Below the pieces are notes generated by a model that was not told the origin of the DNA, made no database searches, and saw only the letters and a list, made by a program, of their open reading frames with translations. Positions 1 to 7,949 of a stretch of 64,000 nucleotides of DNA are shown one piece after another. Each line of letters begins with the position of its first letter. The first letter of the stretch is position 1. The position numbers and the translations under genes were made by a program. Source of the DNA: Nocardia sp. XZ_19_385 (GTDB lineage Bacteria; Actinomycetota; Actinomycetes; Mycobacteriales; Mycobacteriaceae); NCBI RefSeq assembly GCF_015355755.1, contig NZ_JACVEE010000004.1, positions 496,001 through 560,000 on the forward strand, read 5' to 3'.

Positions 1-118
1 TGTCCCAAATGGCGGTGGACGCAGCGATATTCGCGTTGTGAATGTCCAGGATCGCCAAGAGGTCCTCCTCCCGCGCATCCCGGATGACGGTGGCAGGACG
101 TAGCTCGGTGTCGGTCAT
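1..118 (-). CDS. GNAT family N-acetyltransferase, N-terminal part (cut by window edge)
   Basis: Thirty-nine codons can be read from an ATG at 118 to the window edge. After a short leader the peptide reads IRDAREEDLLAILDIHNANI, followed by a run ending AIWD. This is the beta1-alpha1 start of GNAT acetyltransferases of the phosphinothricin/MddA type, where an 'IR.A...D..AI..I.N' pattern is usual. Such enzymes acetylate amino groups with acetyl-CoA in the cytoplasm. The acetyl-CoA binding motif lies outside the window, so the substrate cannot be judged. It is transcribed away from the repeat array at 200-912. I am fairly sure of the family and not of the substrate. Confidence 0.7.
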   Translation of the reverse strand, partial: MTDTELRPATVIRDAREEDLLAILDIHNANIAASTAIWD

Positions 119-199
119 CGATCGCCTCTGTCGTAGGTGCTGGACCACACGATTGTCGCCGATACCCGCGCGCGGTTCGTCACCACGTCCCGTCAGACC

Positions 200-912
200 A
201 AGATCACCAGGCACTGGTGGCGGCATTCGTCGAGCAGCCTCCGCCACTAGTGCCTGGTGATCTTGACGCTGCGCGCGGCGCCGGCCGACGGGCAGTCCGA
301 ATCTCGACAGACTCCGGGCGGCGGGCGGGGGAGAGGCGCGTCTGCCCTCAGGATCGTGATTGGGCCCGTAAGTCCCGTGTCGGTCCAGCCCCGACGGGTC
401 CTGCAAGATCACCGGGCACTGGTGGCGGCGTTCGCCGGGAAGCCCCCGCCGCCAGTGCCTGTGATCGTGGAAAGGCGCGTAAGTCCCGTGTCGGCCTGGC
501 CCGACGGGTTTTGCAAGATCACCAGGCATTGGTGGCGGCGTTTGTCGAGAAGCCTCCGCCACCAGTGCCTGGTGATCTTGACGCTGTGCGCAGCGCGGGC
601 AGTCCGAATCTCATCAGACCATCAGACCATCAGACACCGGGCGGCGGGCGGGGAGAGGCGCGTTTGCCCTCAGGTCCTGGTGATCGCAAAGGGGCCCGTA
701 AATCCCGTGTCGGCCCACCCCGACAGGTCCTGCAAGATCACCGGGCACTGGTGGCGGCGTTCGCCGGGAAGCCCCCGCCGCCAGTGCCTGTTGATCATGG
801 AAAGGCGCGTAAGTCCCGTGTCGGCCTGGCCCGACGGGTCCTGCAAGGTCACCAGGCATTGGTGGCGGCGTTTGTCGAGAAGCCTCCGCCATGAGTGCCT
901 GTTGATCTTGAA
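200..912. repeat. Array of five hairpin elements in about 2.2 tandem units of 315-330 bp
   Basis: Five copies of one inverted repeat occupy the gap between the GNAT gene and the VOC gene. The arms are 200-223/241-264, 405-428/446-468, 515-538/556-579, 734-757/775-798 and 845-868/886-909. The usual form is a 24-nt arm starting AAGATCACCAGGCACTGG, a 17-nt loop, and a complementary 24-nt arm. Copies 1, 3 and 5 resemble each other, as do copies 2 and 4, so the locus is a tandem duplication of a 315-330 bp unit plus a partial third. Between copies lies a second small hairpin (CCCGTGTCGG paired with CCGACGGG, for example 374-398). The second unit also carries a short CATCAGAC-type expansion at 611-637. 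ORFs across the array are low-complexity and look spurious. The rest of the 119-1005 gap shows no gene. Confidence 0.85.
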
Positions 913-993
913 TGGTGTGCTGGGGGTCGCTGTAGGCGCTCGGGGTTCCGCGGATGCGGGGGCGGCGGGCTGGGGGCGGGGAGGGGATTTGCG

Positions 994-999
994 TAGCGT
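994..999 (+). promoter_or_regulatory. -10 box of a probable leaderless promoter for the VOC gene
   Basis: TAGCGT lies 6 nt before the ATG at 1006. There is no Shine-Dalgarno sequence at a normal distance, so transcription probably begins at or within a base or two of the start codon. The same spacing recurs at many starts in this window. No convincing -35 box was seen. Confidence 0.45.
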
Positions 1000-1005
1000 G
1001 GCTGT

Positions 1006-1440
1006 ATGGAGCAGCGCATCACTTTGGTCACGCTGGGGGTTTCCGATCTTGCTCGCGCCAAGAGGTTCTACGAGGCGCTGGGGTGGCGAGGGCAAGAGGT
1101 CGAGGAGACGGTTTTCTTCCAGGCGGGCGGGCTTGGACTTGTCCTGTGGGATCGTGACAAGCTGGCGCAGGATTGTGGTGTGGCGCCTGGGTTATCGAGT
1201 GGGTTCGGTGGCATCGCTCTGGCGCACAACGTCCGGTCCGACGCGGAGGTCGACGCACTGCTCGCAGTTGTAGCGGAGGCCGGGGGGACCATCACCAAGC
1301 CTGCGGTTGTCAACGCCGTCGGTTTCTACTCCGGTGCGTTCGTGGATCCGGATGGCCATGCTTGGGAGGTCGCGCACAACCCCACATTCCCGCTCGCCGA
1401 GGATGGTTCGCTGACCCTTCCCGACTTCGGGAGTCTCTAG
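1006..1440 (+). CDS. VOC (glyoxalase/bleomycin-resistance) family protein
   Basis: A 144-residue single vicinal-oxygen-chelate domain. It opens MEQRITLVTLGVSDLARAKR, the standard beta-alpha start with 'V.DL..A..FY..LGW', and ends with '..DPDGHAWEVAHNP', the C-terminal VOC metal-site Glu and surroundings (VDPDGHAWE, about residues 110-118). Members bind a metal or act as small-molecule binding or dioxygenase-type proteins; the substrate cannot be read from sequence. The start is supported by a TAGCGT -10 box 6 nt upstream (leaderless). It converges on the TIGR01777 epimerase, with a 4-bp overlap of the two ends. Confidence 0.85.
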   Translation: MEQRITLVTLGVSDLARAKRFYEALGWRGQEVEETVFFQAGGLGLVLWDRDKLAQDCGVAPGLSSGFGGIALAHNVRSDAEVDALLAVVAEAGGTITKPAVVNAVGFYSGAFVDPDGHAWEVAHNPTFPLAEDGSLTLPDFGSL

Positions 1441-2342
1441 CGGTCGTCGTCGCGTCCGACGGTGGCGGCGAGGGCTGCGCCGATGGTGGGGTGGCGGAAC
1501 TGGTAGCCGGCGGATTCCAGCGCGGTGGGGATGGCGCGGGGGCCGTGCAGGATGGCCTCGTCGGCGAATTCGCCGACCATGGCGCGCAGGGCGAAGGCGG
1601 GGACCACGAAGGGGGCGGGGCGGTGCAGGGCCTTGCCCAGGGCGCGGTTGAATTCGGCGTTGGTGACGGGGGCGGGGCCGACGACGTTGATCGGGCCGGA
1701 GATGGTGTCGTGGGTCAGCGCGAAGATGATCGCGCCGATCTCGTCGTCCTCCGAGATCCATGGCGTGTACTGGCGGCCGTTGCCGAGGCGGCCACCCAAA
1801 CCGAGTGAATACAGCGGCTTCAGTGGGCCGAGGATGCCGCCGTGCCGGGTGAACACGGGAGCGCTGCGGAGCAGGACGGTGCGGATGCCGGCCGCGGCGG
1901 CCGGGGCGGTGGCGGCTTCCCAGTCCCGGCACAGTGTGGCCAGGAAACCTGTTCCGGCAGGGGAGGATTCGTCGACGACCCGGTCGCCGGTCGCGCCGCC
2001 GTAGTAGTGCACGCCGCTGGCGTTGACCAGCACCGGCACCCCTGCGGCGACCACCGACGAAGCCAGTACGTCGGTCGGCGTGAGGCGGCTGTCGCGCAGC
2101 TCCTGCTTGTAGCTGCCGTTCCAGCGCCGCCCGCCGATCGAAGCGCCACAAAGGTTGACGACCGCGTCCGCGCCGCGCAGGGCGCGTGCGTCCAGTTCGG
2201 CGCGGACTGGGTCCCAGGTGAATTCGTCGGGAGCGGCGGCATTTCGGCGTACGAGCCGGGCCACCTCGTGCCCGTCGCGGCGCAGGGCCGCGACGAGCGC
2301 TGTCCCGATCAACCCGGAGGACCCGGCGATCACAACCTTCAT
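1437..2342 (-). CDS. TIGR01777 family epimerase (atypical extended SDR, SDR39U1-like)
   Basis: 301 residues. The N-terminus MKVVIAGSSGLIGTALVAAL holds the GxxGxxG NAD(P)-binding loop (GSSGLIG). A conserved 'ASGVHYYG' around residues 115-122 is typical of TIGR01777 proteins, whose usual length is near 300. The biochemical role of the family is unknown. It starts 7 nt after the lipoyl acyltransferase stop codon, so the two are very probably co-transcribed. M. tuberculosis keeps the same pair (dlaT-Rv2216), which is why this gene is often tied to lipoate/E2 metabolism; that link is inference only. Confidence 0.9.
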   Translation of the reverse strand: MKVVIAGSSGLIGTALVAALRRDGHEVARLVRRNAAAPDEFTWDPVRAELDARALRGADAVVNLCGASIGGRRWNGSYKQELRDSRLTPTDVLASSVVAAGVPVLVNASGVHYYGGATGDRVVDESSPAGTGFLATLCRDWEAATAPAAAAGIRTVLLRSAPVFTRHGGILGPLKPLYSLGLGGRLGNGRQYTPWISEDDEIGAIIFALTHDTISGPINVVGPAPVTNAEFNRALGKALHRPAPFVVPAFALRAMVGEFADEAILHGPRAIPTALESAGYQFRHPTIGAALAATVGRDDDR

Positions 2343-2349
2343 CGCGTAC

Positions 2350-4113
2350 TTACAGACCCAGATCGGCCTCGAACGCCGCTTCCTCGAGCCGGTGCCGGAT
2401 CGTGGTCAGGAAGCGACCCGCGTCGGCGCCGTCGATGAGACGGTGATCGTAGGTGAGCGGCAGGTAGCACATGGACCGGACGCCGATCGACTCGTTGCCG
2501 GTCTCGTCGGTCACCACCACCGGGCGCTTGACGATCGCGCCGGTGCCGAGCATGCCCGCCTGCGGCGGAACCAGGATCGGGGTGTCGAAGAGCGCGCCCT
2601 GCGAACCGATATTGGTGATGGTGAAGGTGCCACCGGACAACTCGTCCGGCTTGAGGCCCTTGTTGCGGGCCCGGTTGGCGATATCGGCGATGGCGCGGGC
2701 CAGGCCGGCCAGCGACAGATCGCTCGCGTTGTGGATGACCGGGGACAGCAGACCCTGATCGGTATCCACGGCGATGCCCAGGTGGACGGCCGCGTGGTAG
2801 GTGATCTCCTTGGTCGACTCGTCGTAGGACGCGTTGACGTTCGGGTGCACACCCAGGGCCTCGATGACGGCCTTGGCGAAGAACGGCAGGAACGTCAGGT
2901 TGACGCCCTCGCGCTCCTTGAACGACGCCTTGGCCTGTGCGCGCAGCGCCGCGATCTTGGTGACGTCGGCCTCGTGCACCTGGGTCAGCTGCGCGGTGGT
3001 CTGCAGTGATTCCCGGGTCTTGGTGGCCGTGATCTGGCGGATGCGGTTGGCCTTCTGCGTGGTGCCACGCAGATGCGCCAGCTGCGGGCTAGCGGCCGCG
3101 GACGGCGCCTTGGCAGCGGGAGCGGCGGCGGTCGCGGTAGCGGCTGCCGGCGCCTTCTTGGCCTCGGCCGCGGCGAGTACATCCTGCTTGCGGATGCGGC
3201 CGCCGACACCGGAACCGGTGAGCGCGGACAGGTCGACGCCGTTCTCGTCGGCCAGCTTGCGGACCAGCGGAGTGACGTACGGGGTCGCGCCATTACCCGA
3301 GGACGATGCGGAGGCGGCCGGGGCCTGAGCCGGCGGCTGCGGGGCAGGAGCCTTCGGAGCGGGAGCCGGGGCCTTCGCCGCGGGGGCGGGCTCGGGCTTG
3401 GGTTCCGGCTTGGGCTCGGGCTTCGGTTCCGGCTTCGGCTCGGGCTTGGGCTCCGGGGCCTTGGCGGCGGGCTGACCACTGCCGACCACACCGAGCTGGC
3501 CGCCGACAGCGACGACGTCGTCTTCCTGCGCGGTGATCTCCAGCAGGGTGCCCGCGACGGGCGACGGGATCTCGGTGTCAACCTTGTCGGTGGAGACCTC
3601 GAGCAGCGGCTCGTCGACGGCAATCTCGTCACCGACGGCCTTGAGCCAGCGGGTGACGGTGCCCTCGGTGACGGATTCGCCCAGCTCGGGCATCTTCACC
3701 GGGGTGCCGGAGCCGCCGTTGCCGTTGCCGTTCCCGGAGGCCGCGGGGGCTTCCTGGGCGGCGGGCTGGGGCTCGGGTTCAGGCTCAGGCTCAGGTTCGG
3801 GTTCCGGCTCGGGCGCTGCGGCCTCGGGCTCGGATGCTTCAGGTGCGGGTGCAGGTGCGGATTCGGCCGATTCGCCGGCATCGCTGATGACTCCCAGCTC
3901 GCCACCGACCTCGACCACATCGTCCTCATTGGCGACGATCTTCGACAGCACGCCTGCGACGGGGGACGGGATCTCGGTGTCGACCTTGTCGGTGGAGACC
4001 TCGAGCAGTGGCTCGTCGACCTCGACCGTGTCTCCTTCCTGCTTCAGCCACCTGGTCACCGTTCCCTCGGTGACGCTCTCACCAAGAGCCGGCATCTGGA
4101 CGGAGAAGGCCAT
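2350..4113 (-). CDS. sucB: Dihydrolipoamide acyltransferase, E2 of 2-oxoacid dehydrogenase
   Basis: 587 residues from the ATG at 4113, preceded by a strong AGAGGAG ribosome site; a longer frame upstream is not needed. Two lipoyl domains carry the same '[12 protein letters not shown]' site, with the lipoylated Lys near 43 and 177. They are joined by Pro/Glu- and Pro/Lys-rich swinging linkers (about 85-135 and 215-260). A peripheral subunit-binding domain spans roughly 278-315. The acyltransferase domain follows, with the catalytic YDHRLIDG (His about 557, Asp about 561). It transfers acyl groups from lipoyl-Lys to CoA. In M. tuberculosis the orthologue (DlaT) serves pyruvate dehydrogenase and peroxynitrite reductase, although databases often name it SucB. 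It heads an operon with the downstream epimerase. Confidence 0.93.
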   Translation of the reverse strand: MAFSVQMPALGESVTEGTVTRWLKQEGDTVEVDEPLLEVSTDKVDTEIPSPVAGVLSKIVANEDDVVEVGGELGVISDAGESAESAPAPAPEASEPEAAAPEPEPEPEPEPEPEPQPAAQEAPAASGNGNGNGGSGTPVKMPELGESVTEGTVTRWLKAVGDEIAVDEPLLEVSTDKVDTEIPSPVAGTLLEITAQEDDVVAVGGQLGVVGSGQPAAKAPEPKPEPKPEPKPEPKPEPKPEPAPAAKAPAPAPKAPAPQPPAQAPAASASSSGNGATPYVTPLVRKLADENGVDLSALTGSGVGGRIRKQDVLAAAEAKKAPAAATATAAAPAAKAPSAAASPQLAHLRGTTQKANRIRQITATKTRESLQTTAQLTQVHEADVTKIAALRAQAKASFKEREGVNLTFLPFFAKAVIEALGVHPNVNASYDESTKEITYHAAVHLGIAVDTDQGLLSPVIHNASDLSLAGLARAIADIANRARNKGLKPDELSGGTFTITNIGSQGALFDTPILVPPQAGMLGTGAIVKRPVVVTDETGNESIGVRSMCYLPLTYDHRLIDGADAGRFLTTIRHRLEEAAFEADLGL

Positions 4114-4373
4114 GTCCGTTGACTCCTCTGACTGCTCGACGGATTTTGCAACAGTTGATCTTCGGCAGGCCGCCGCCGCAGGTCGCGACGAATGCCCGAA
4201 AGCCACCGATCGTTCTGGTGGCACCGGAGATCTGGGTGGTTCCTTGTACCGCGATCCATCCTTGCACTCGTCCGCGTGGTGTGTAGCACAGGGCAGCTAA
4301 CAAACCCGGGAAATCTTAACGAGCTGGCAAGATGGGGGTTGGCGTCTCCGGGGTCGTTAGGAGGTCGGCGCTG

Positions 4374-4736
4374 ATGGGTTTACTTGATCGGTTCAAGGGC
4401 ACCGGTAGAGGTGGGGGTACCGCGCCACGTGCGGGGACCTCCGCCAAGGAGGACCTGCGCTACTTGCGCGAATGGGTCCGCACGCATGTCGGCGTGGAGG
4501 GTTACGTGGAGCCCAAGACCACAGTGACCGATGTCACAGTCGTGTTGATCGCCGCGGACGGGGAATGGACCCGGCGGATCGTCGGCGAGCGGGGCGCGGC
4601 CCGGCTAGCCGGAGATTTGCACATTCCCGTGTACGACGTCGGCAAGACGGGCTACCCGCAGCGCATGCGCGACTATGACGCGCGCAAGAAGATCGAACGC
4701 CAGCGCGCGTTCGAGCAAGAACTGCGGGACCTATGA
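4374..4736 (+). CDS. Conserved hypothetical protein
   Basis: 120 residues starting at MGLLDRFKG; the ATG at 4374 has a TAGGAGG ribosome site 9-10 nt upstream, so the longer frame from 4332 is rejected. It is a soluble, basic, Gly-rich N-terminus followed by a compact alpha/beta region with 'TTVTDVTVVLIAADGEWTRR' and a charged C-terminal helix (RDYDARKKIERQRAFEQEL). I do not recognise an enzyme motif. It is divergent from the E2 gene, and the last 6 bp overlap the end of a small convergent ORF (4731-4829). Codon use is normal for the genome. Confidence 0.8.
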   Translation: MGLLDRFKGTGRGGGTAPRAGTSAKEDLRYLREWVRTHVGVEGYVEPKTTVTDVTVVLIAADGEWTRRIVGERGAARLAGDLHIPVYDVGKTGYPQRMRDYDARKKIERQRAFEQELRDL

Positions 4737-4829
4737 ACCGGCGGACGATCCGGAGATGAGCACCGAGACGATCCAGGTGTAGATCTGGGTGAAGGTGGTC
4801 GCCCACCCGCCCATGTTGAACGAACCCAT
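4731..4829 (-). CDS. 32-residue hydrophobic peptide downstream of the beta-helix gene
   Basis: The ORF starts at ATG 4829, 5-6 nt after an AGGAG ribosome site that overlaps the stop codon of the beta-helix gene, so the two are probably translated from one mRNA. The peptide has no charged residues; its core is WATTFTQIYTWIVSVLI, enough for one membrane span, with a short Gly/Ser tail. I cannot assign a family. Its size recalls the very short envelope peptides of mycolate bacteria (for example corynebacterial PorA/PorH), but no sequence similarity is claimed. The stop overlaps the 3' end of the convergent gene at 4374-4736. Confidence 0.5.
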   Translation of the reverse strand: MGSFNMGGWATTFTQIYTWIVSVLISGSSAGS

Positions 4830-4837
4830 GTGGACTC

Positions 4838-5914
4838 CTAGCTGGGGCGGATCTCGTCGCCGCGGGCGGTGAGCGCGCAGGACGTGTCGTCGCTGACGTT
4901 GCCGCCGGTCGAAACGATCTGCGCGAAAACGGATTTGCAGTTCTGAATGCCCGGGCCGACGCGGTTGTTCTGGATTCGCGAGCCGGTCAGGATCAGGATG
5001 CCGGCGCCCGGGTCCAGGAGATCGGTGACCGGGTCGGGGATGGTGTCGAGATAGGCCGGGGCGATATTGATGCCGCCGCCCCCGTCGCTGGCGCTGTTGC
5101 CCTCGACCACCGTGCTGATCAGCGTCACCGGGCCGATGCCGCGGATGTCGAGGCCGCCGCCGCGTCCGGCGAAACCGCCGGGGCGATACCACTTCCCGGG
5201 GTTCACCACGTGATTGCCGACGATCTGGGAGTTGGTGAAGGTGCAGGTGTTGTCGCAGCGCACCCCGCCCGCCTCCTCGGCGAAGTTTCCGGTGACGAGG
5301 CTGTCGGTCATCTTCATGTCCGCCTGCGGGACGTTGAAGATGCCGCCGCCGTAGTGCGCGGCGTTGCCGGTGACGGTGACCCGGTCGAGAACCAGGTTGC
5401 CGCCGTTGGCGATTCCGCCGCCGCCGGTGTCGTAGAACGGGATCTCACGTTGCGCCGTCGCGCCGCCGGTGAGGGTCAGATCCGCGAGCGAGACGTTCGC
5501 GGTGGTGAGCAGCACGCGGTCGATGCGGTTGGCGTCGATGATGGTTTCGTCCCGGCCGGCGCCCCGGACGGTGGTGTGCGCGGTGATGTCGAGATCGCCG
5601 TTGGTCGGGTCGACGAACGGCGCGTTGATGTGTAGCGGGTTCGGCGGGATGGTGAGCAGGTAGCGTCCAGCGGGCACCACGATGGTGCTGCCGGGTCGCA
5701 CGTTCGCCGCCTGGATCGCCGCGCGCAGTGTGCATTCGCCTGCGGCTGTACGGCATTCGCCGCTGAGCGGGCGGGCCGCTGCGCCGTCGGCGGTGGTGGT
5801 GACCGTAATCGTCTGCGGGGCCATCGATCCGGCGGAACCGGTGTCGGCCATTCCGGAACCCGTTGCCGTGCAACAGAACAGGACGATGGCCGAAGCGATG
5901 ATGGTTGTCCTCAT
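4838..5914 (-). CDS. Secreted right-handed beta-helix (CSLREX-type) protein
   Basis: 358 residues. An N-terminal signal peptide (about 1-23, ending near GSGMA/DT) is followed by a CSLREX-like segment GECTLRAAIQAANV (about 57-70). Parallel beta-helix coils follow, marked by repeated Gly/Asn turns such as 'GGGIANGGNLVLDRVTVTGN' and 'GGGIFN'. Such proteins are exported, and in other bacteria resemble polymorphic membrane proteins or polysaccharide-binding/cleaving beta-helices; no catalytic residues are evident here. It is monocistronic or forms a pair with the 32-residue peptide just downstream. Upstream, 8-bp inverted arms (5984-5991 and 6012-6019) sit in the likely promoter. Confidence 0.8.
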   Translation of the reverse strand: MRTTIIASAIVLFCCTATGSGMADTGSAGSMAPQTITVTTTADGAAARPLSGECRTAAGECTLRAAIQAANVRPGSTIVVPAGRYLLTIPPNPLHINAPFVDPTNGDLDITAHTTVRGAGRDETIIDANRIDRVLLTTANVSLADLTLTGGATAQREIPFYDTGGGGIANGGNLVLDRVTVTGNAAHYGGGIFNVPQADMKMTDSLVTGNFAEEAGGVRCDNTCTFTNSQIVGNHVVNPGKWYRPGGFAGRGGGLDIRGIGPVTLISTVVEGNSASDGGGGINIAPAYLDTIPDPVTDLLDPGAGILILTGSRIQNNRVGPGIQNCKSVFAQIVSTGGNVSDDTSCALTARGDEIRPS

Positions 5915-5983
5915 CGGCGGGCTCCCGGAAGGTGTTGGCGCGCAGTGCGTTGACGCGAGTGCTCTCGGTCTACCAGAAAGAAG

Positions 5984-6019
5984 CCTTGTTATGAACAGGA
6001 ATTGGTGTCGGTAACAAGG
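5984..6019 (-). promoter_or_regulatory. Inverted repeat in the likely promoter of the beta-helix gene
   Basis: CCTTGTTA (5984-5991) and TAACAAGG (6012-6019) are perfect inverted arms 20 bp apart. On the minus strand TTGTTA could be a -35 box with TCATAA 17 bp later as -10, so the arms would lie over the two promoter boxes. This suits a repressor site, but no regulator gene is adjacent. Confidence 0.4.
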
Positions 6020-6105
6020 AACTGGCTCGAAATGTCAGTCGCCGCAGACGGGTGCGGTCCCGGTGCTGGACAGCTGGCCGGGTTTTCGGCCGTGGCGAAT
6101 AGCGA

Positions 6106-6134
6106 ACGGCCCGACCGGGTTCCGGTCGGGCCGT
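6106..6134 (-). terminator. Hairpin terminator after pepA
   Basis: A 13-bp perfect stem (6106-6118 with 6122-6134) and a 3-nt loop lie 28 nt after the pepA stop. The T-rich tail is weak, as is usual in high-GC actinobacteria. Confidence 0.65.
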
Positions 6135-6162
6135 GTGTCTTCGCCATTCCCGGCGAACCGGA

Positions 6163-7677
6163 TTACTCCGCTGCGGCGATGTCCTCGATGACGGCGATCA
6201 GGGTGCGGACCGGGACGCCGGTGCCGCCCTTGCCGATGTAGCCGAACGGGCCGCCGGTGTTGTAGGCCGGGCCGGCGATGTCGACGTGGGCCCACTCGAC
6301 GCCCTCGGGCACGAACTCCTTGAGGAACAGGCCGGCCGAGAGCATGCCGCCCCAGCGGTGCGGGGCGACGTTGGCGAGGTCGGCGATCTTGGAGTTCAGG
6401 TCGGCGCGGAGCTCGGCGGGAAGCGGCATGGCCCAGCCATTTTCGCCGACCGCGCGGGAGATGAAGGCGACGCGGTCGCGGAACTCGTCGGTACCCATGA
6501 CACCCGGGGTGCGGGTGCCCAGGGCGACCATCTGCGCGCCGGTCAGGGTGGCGACGTCGATGAGGTAGTCGGGGTTGTCCTCCAAGGCCCGGACCATCGC
6601 GTCGGCCAGGATGAGGCGGCCCTCGGCGTCGGTGTTGAGCACCTCGACGGTGGTGCCGCCGTACTGGGTGAGCACGTCGCCGGGACGCTGGGCGGTGGAA
6701 GACGGCATGTTCTCGGCCATCGGCACGGTCGCGGTGACCGTGATCGGGACGCCCAGGCGGGCGGCGAGCAGCGTGGTGGCCACGACCGCGGCGGCGCCGG
6801 CCATGTCCGAGGTCATGTTCTCCATGTTCTGCGCGGGCTTGATGGAGATGCCGCCGGTGTCGAAGGTGATGCCCTTACCGACCAGCGCGACCTTCTTCGG
6901 GCCGCCCGCGTAGGTGAGCCGGACCAGCCGCGGCGGGCGCGAGGAACCCTTGCCGACGCCGAGGATGCCGCCGAAACCGCCTGCGGCCAAAGCGTGTTCG
7001 TCGAGGATCTCGACCTCGAGACCGGCCGCCTCCGCGAGCTGCTGGGCGCGGTTGGCGAACTCGGCGGGGTAGAGGTGGCTCGGCGGGGTATTGACGAAAT
7101 CCCGTGCGGTGGCGACTGCTTCGGCGGTGAGCTGGGCGCGCAACAGCGCGTTCTCGCCGAAATCCGGTTCGGGAACCAGGAATTCGACGCGGGCCAGCGG
7201 CTGCTCGTCCGGCTTCGGCGCGGACTTCGACGACTTGAACGGGGTGAAGGTGTAGGCGCCGAGGTAGAAACCTTCCGCGGCCGCACCGAGATCGACGCCG
7301 CCCAGCGTGGTCGCGACCAGTTCGGTGCCCGACAGCGAACGCGCGGCCACACCGGCCGACTTGCGCACCTGCTCCTCGTCGATCTTGTCGGCCGGGCCCA
7401 GGCCGACCGCGAGCACGCTGGTCACATCGTCGAGGCCGGCGGGCGCGGGGACCCGAGTCAGCTCCTCCGGCTTGCCTTTCGCGCCCACAGCGCCGAGCTG
7501 ATCCAGCAGTTCCGCGCGGATGTCCGCGGACAGCACATCGCCGAACAAGTCCTCGGGGACGATCGACGGGCCGTTCTCCGACGACGTCAACCCGATCACC
7601 AGGACATCGGTGTCGGGGTTGATGGTCTGGGTGCGTGCCAGTTCCGGTCCGAGTGAGCGATCTGCAACAGCGGTCAT
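6163..7677 (-). CDS. pepA: Leucyl aminopeptidase (M17 family)
   Basis: 504 residues from ATG 7677 ([10 protein letters not shown]...); the frame runs further upstream but that part lacks homology-like sequence. The M17 signature [14 protein letters not shown] is present at about 348-361, together with the metal and substrate residues of the '[16 protein letters not shown]' segment (about 255-270). It is a cytosolic, normally hexameric, two-metal enzyme removing N-terminal amino acids; related enzymes also cleave Cys-Gly. Length matches the family. It is divergent from gcvT, with a long palindrome between them; M. tuberculosis also keeps pepB near gcvT and dlaT. Confidence 0.93.
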   Translation of the reverse strand: MTAVADRSLGPELARTQTINPDTDVLVIGLTSSENGPSIVPEDLFGDVLSADIRAELLDQLGAVGAKGKPEELTRVPAPAGLDDVTSVLAVGLGPADKIDEEQVRKSAGVAARSLSGTELVATTLGGVDLGAAAEGFYLGAYTFTPFKSSKSAPKPDEQPLARVEFLVPEPDFGENALLRAQLTAEAVATARDFVNTPPSHLYPAEFANRAQQLAEAAGLEVEILDEHALAAGGFGGILGVGKGSSRPPRLVRLTYAGGPKKVALVGKGITFDTGGISIKPAQNMENMTSDMAGAAAVVATTLLAARLGVPITVTATVPMAENMPSSTAQRPGDVLTQYGGTTVEVLNTDAEGRLILADAMVRALEDNPDYLIDVATLTGAQMVALGTRTPGVMGTDEFRDRVAFISRAVGENGWAMPLPAELRADLNSKIADLANVAPHRWGGMLSAGLFLKEFVPEGVEWAHVDIAGPAYNTGGPFGYIGKGGTGVPVRTLIAVIEDIAAAE

Positions 7678-7744
7678 GCGGCTCAGGTTACTGTCCGCTC
7701 CGATCTTGTTCGCGACTGTGTTGTTGGCGGCGCGGGCGCCGCGT

Positions 7745-7837
7745 GTTCGCGGCCCGGGATGTCTCGTGTCCGAGCAGCCGAGACTCGCGCCTGCGGCGCA
7801 TGCGCTTCGGCTACTCGGACGCGAGACGGCCGCGAAC
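7745..7837. repeat. Large imperfect palindrome between pepA and gcvT
   Basis: The arm at 7745-7774 (GTTCGCGGCC, 6 extra bases, then GTCTCGTGTCCGAG) is complementary to 7814-7837. The 39-bp centre contains further self-complementary stretches (GCGC-rich). It fills much of the 272-bp divergent intergenic region. No ORF or known regulatory family is recognised. Confidence 0.6.
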
Positions 7838-7949
7838 GGGTCGGTCGTAAGACTCCCTCCGGATGGGGTTGCCGGAGGTGCGTACGGTGCGGCGCCGAGG
7901 TGCTCAGTGCAGCGCCGCACGGCCGGGTGGAGCGACTAAGCTGCGCGGG

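Noticed and set aside
200..912. CRISPR array
   Set aside because: Repeats are palindromic elements with unequal spacing and related spacers; no cas gene in the window.
217..1273. Long ORFs over the hairpin array on both strands
   Set aside because: They read through repeats in all frames, are rich in Arg/Pro/Gly and overlap the VOC gene; no protein family look.
7838..7949. Glycine riboswitch before gcvT
   Set aside because: No tandem aptamer sequence, and the -10 box placed 7 nt before the GTG implies a leaderless mRNA.
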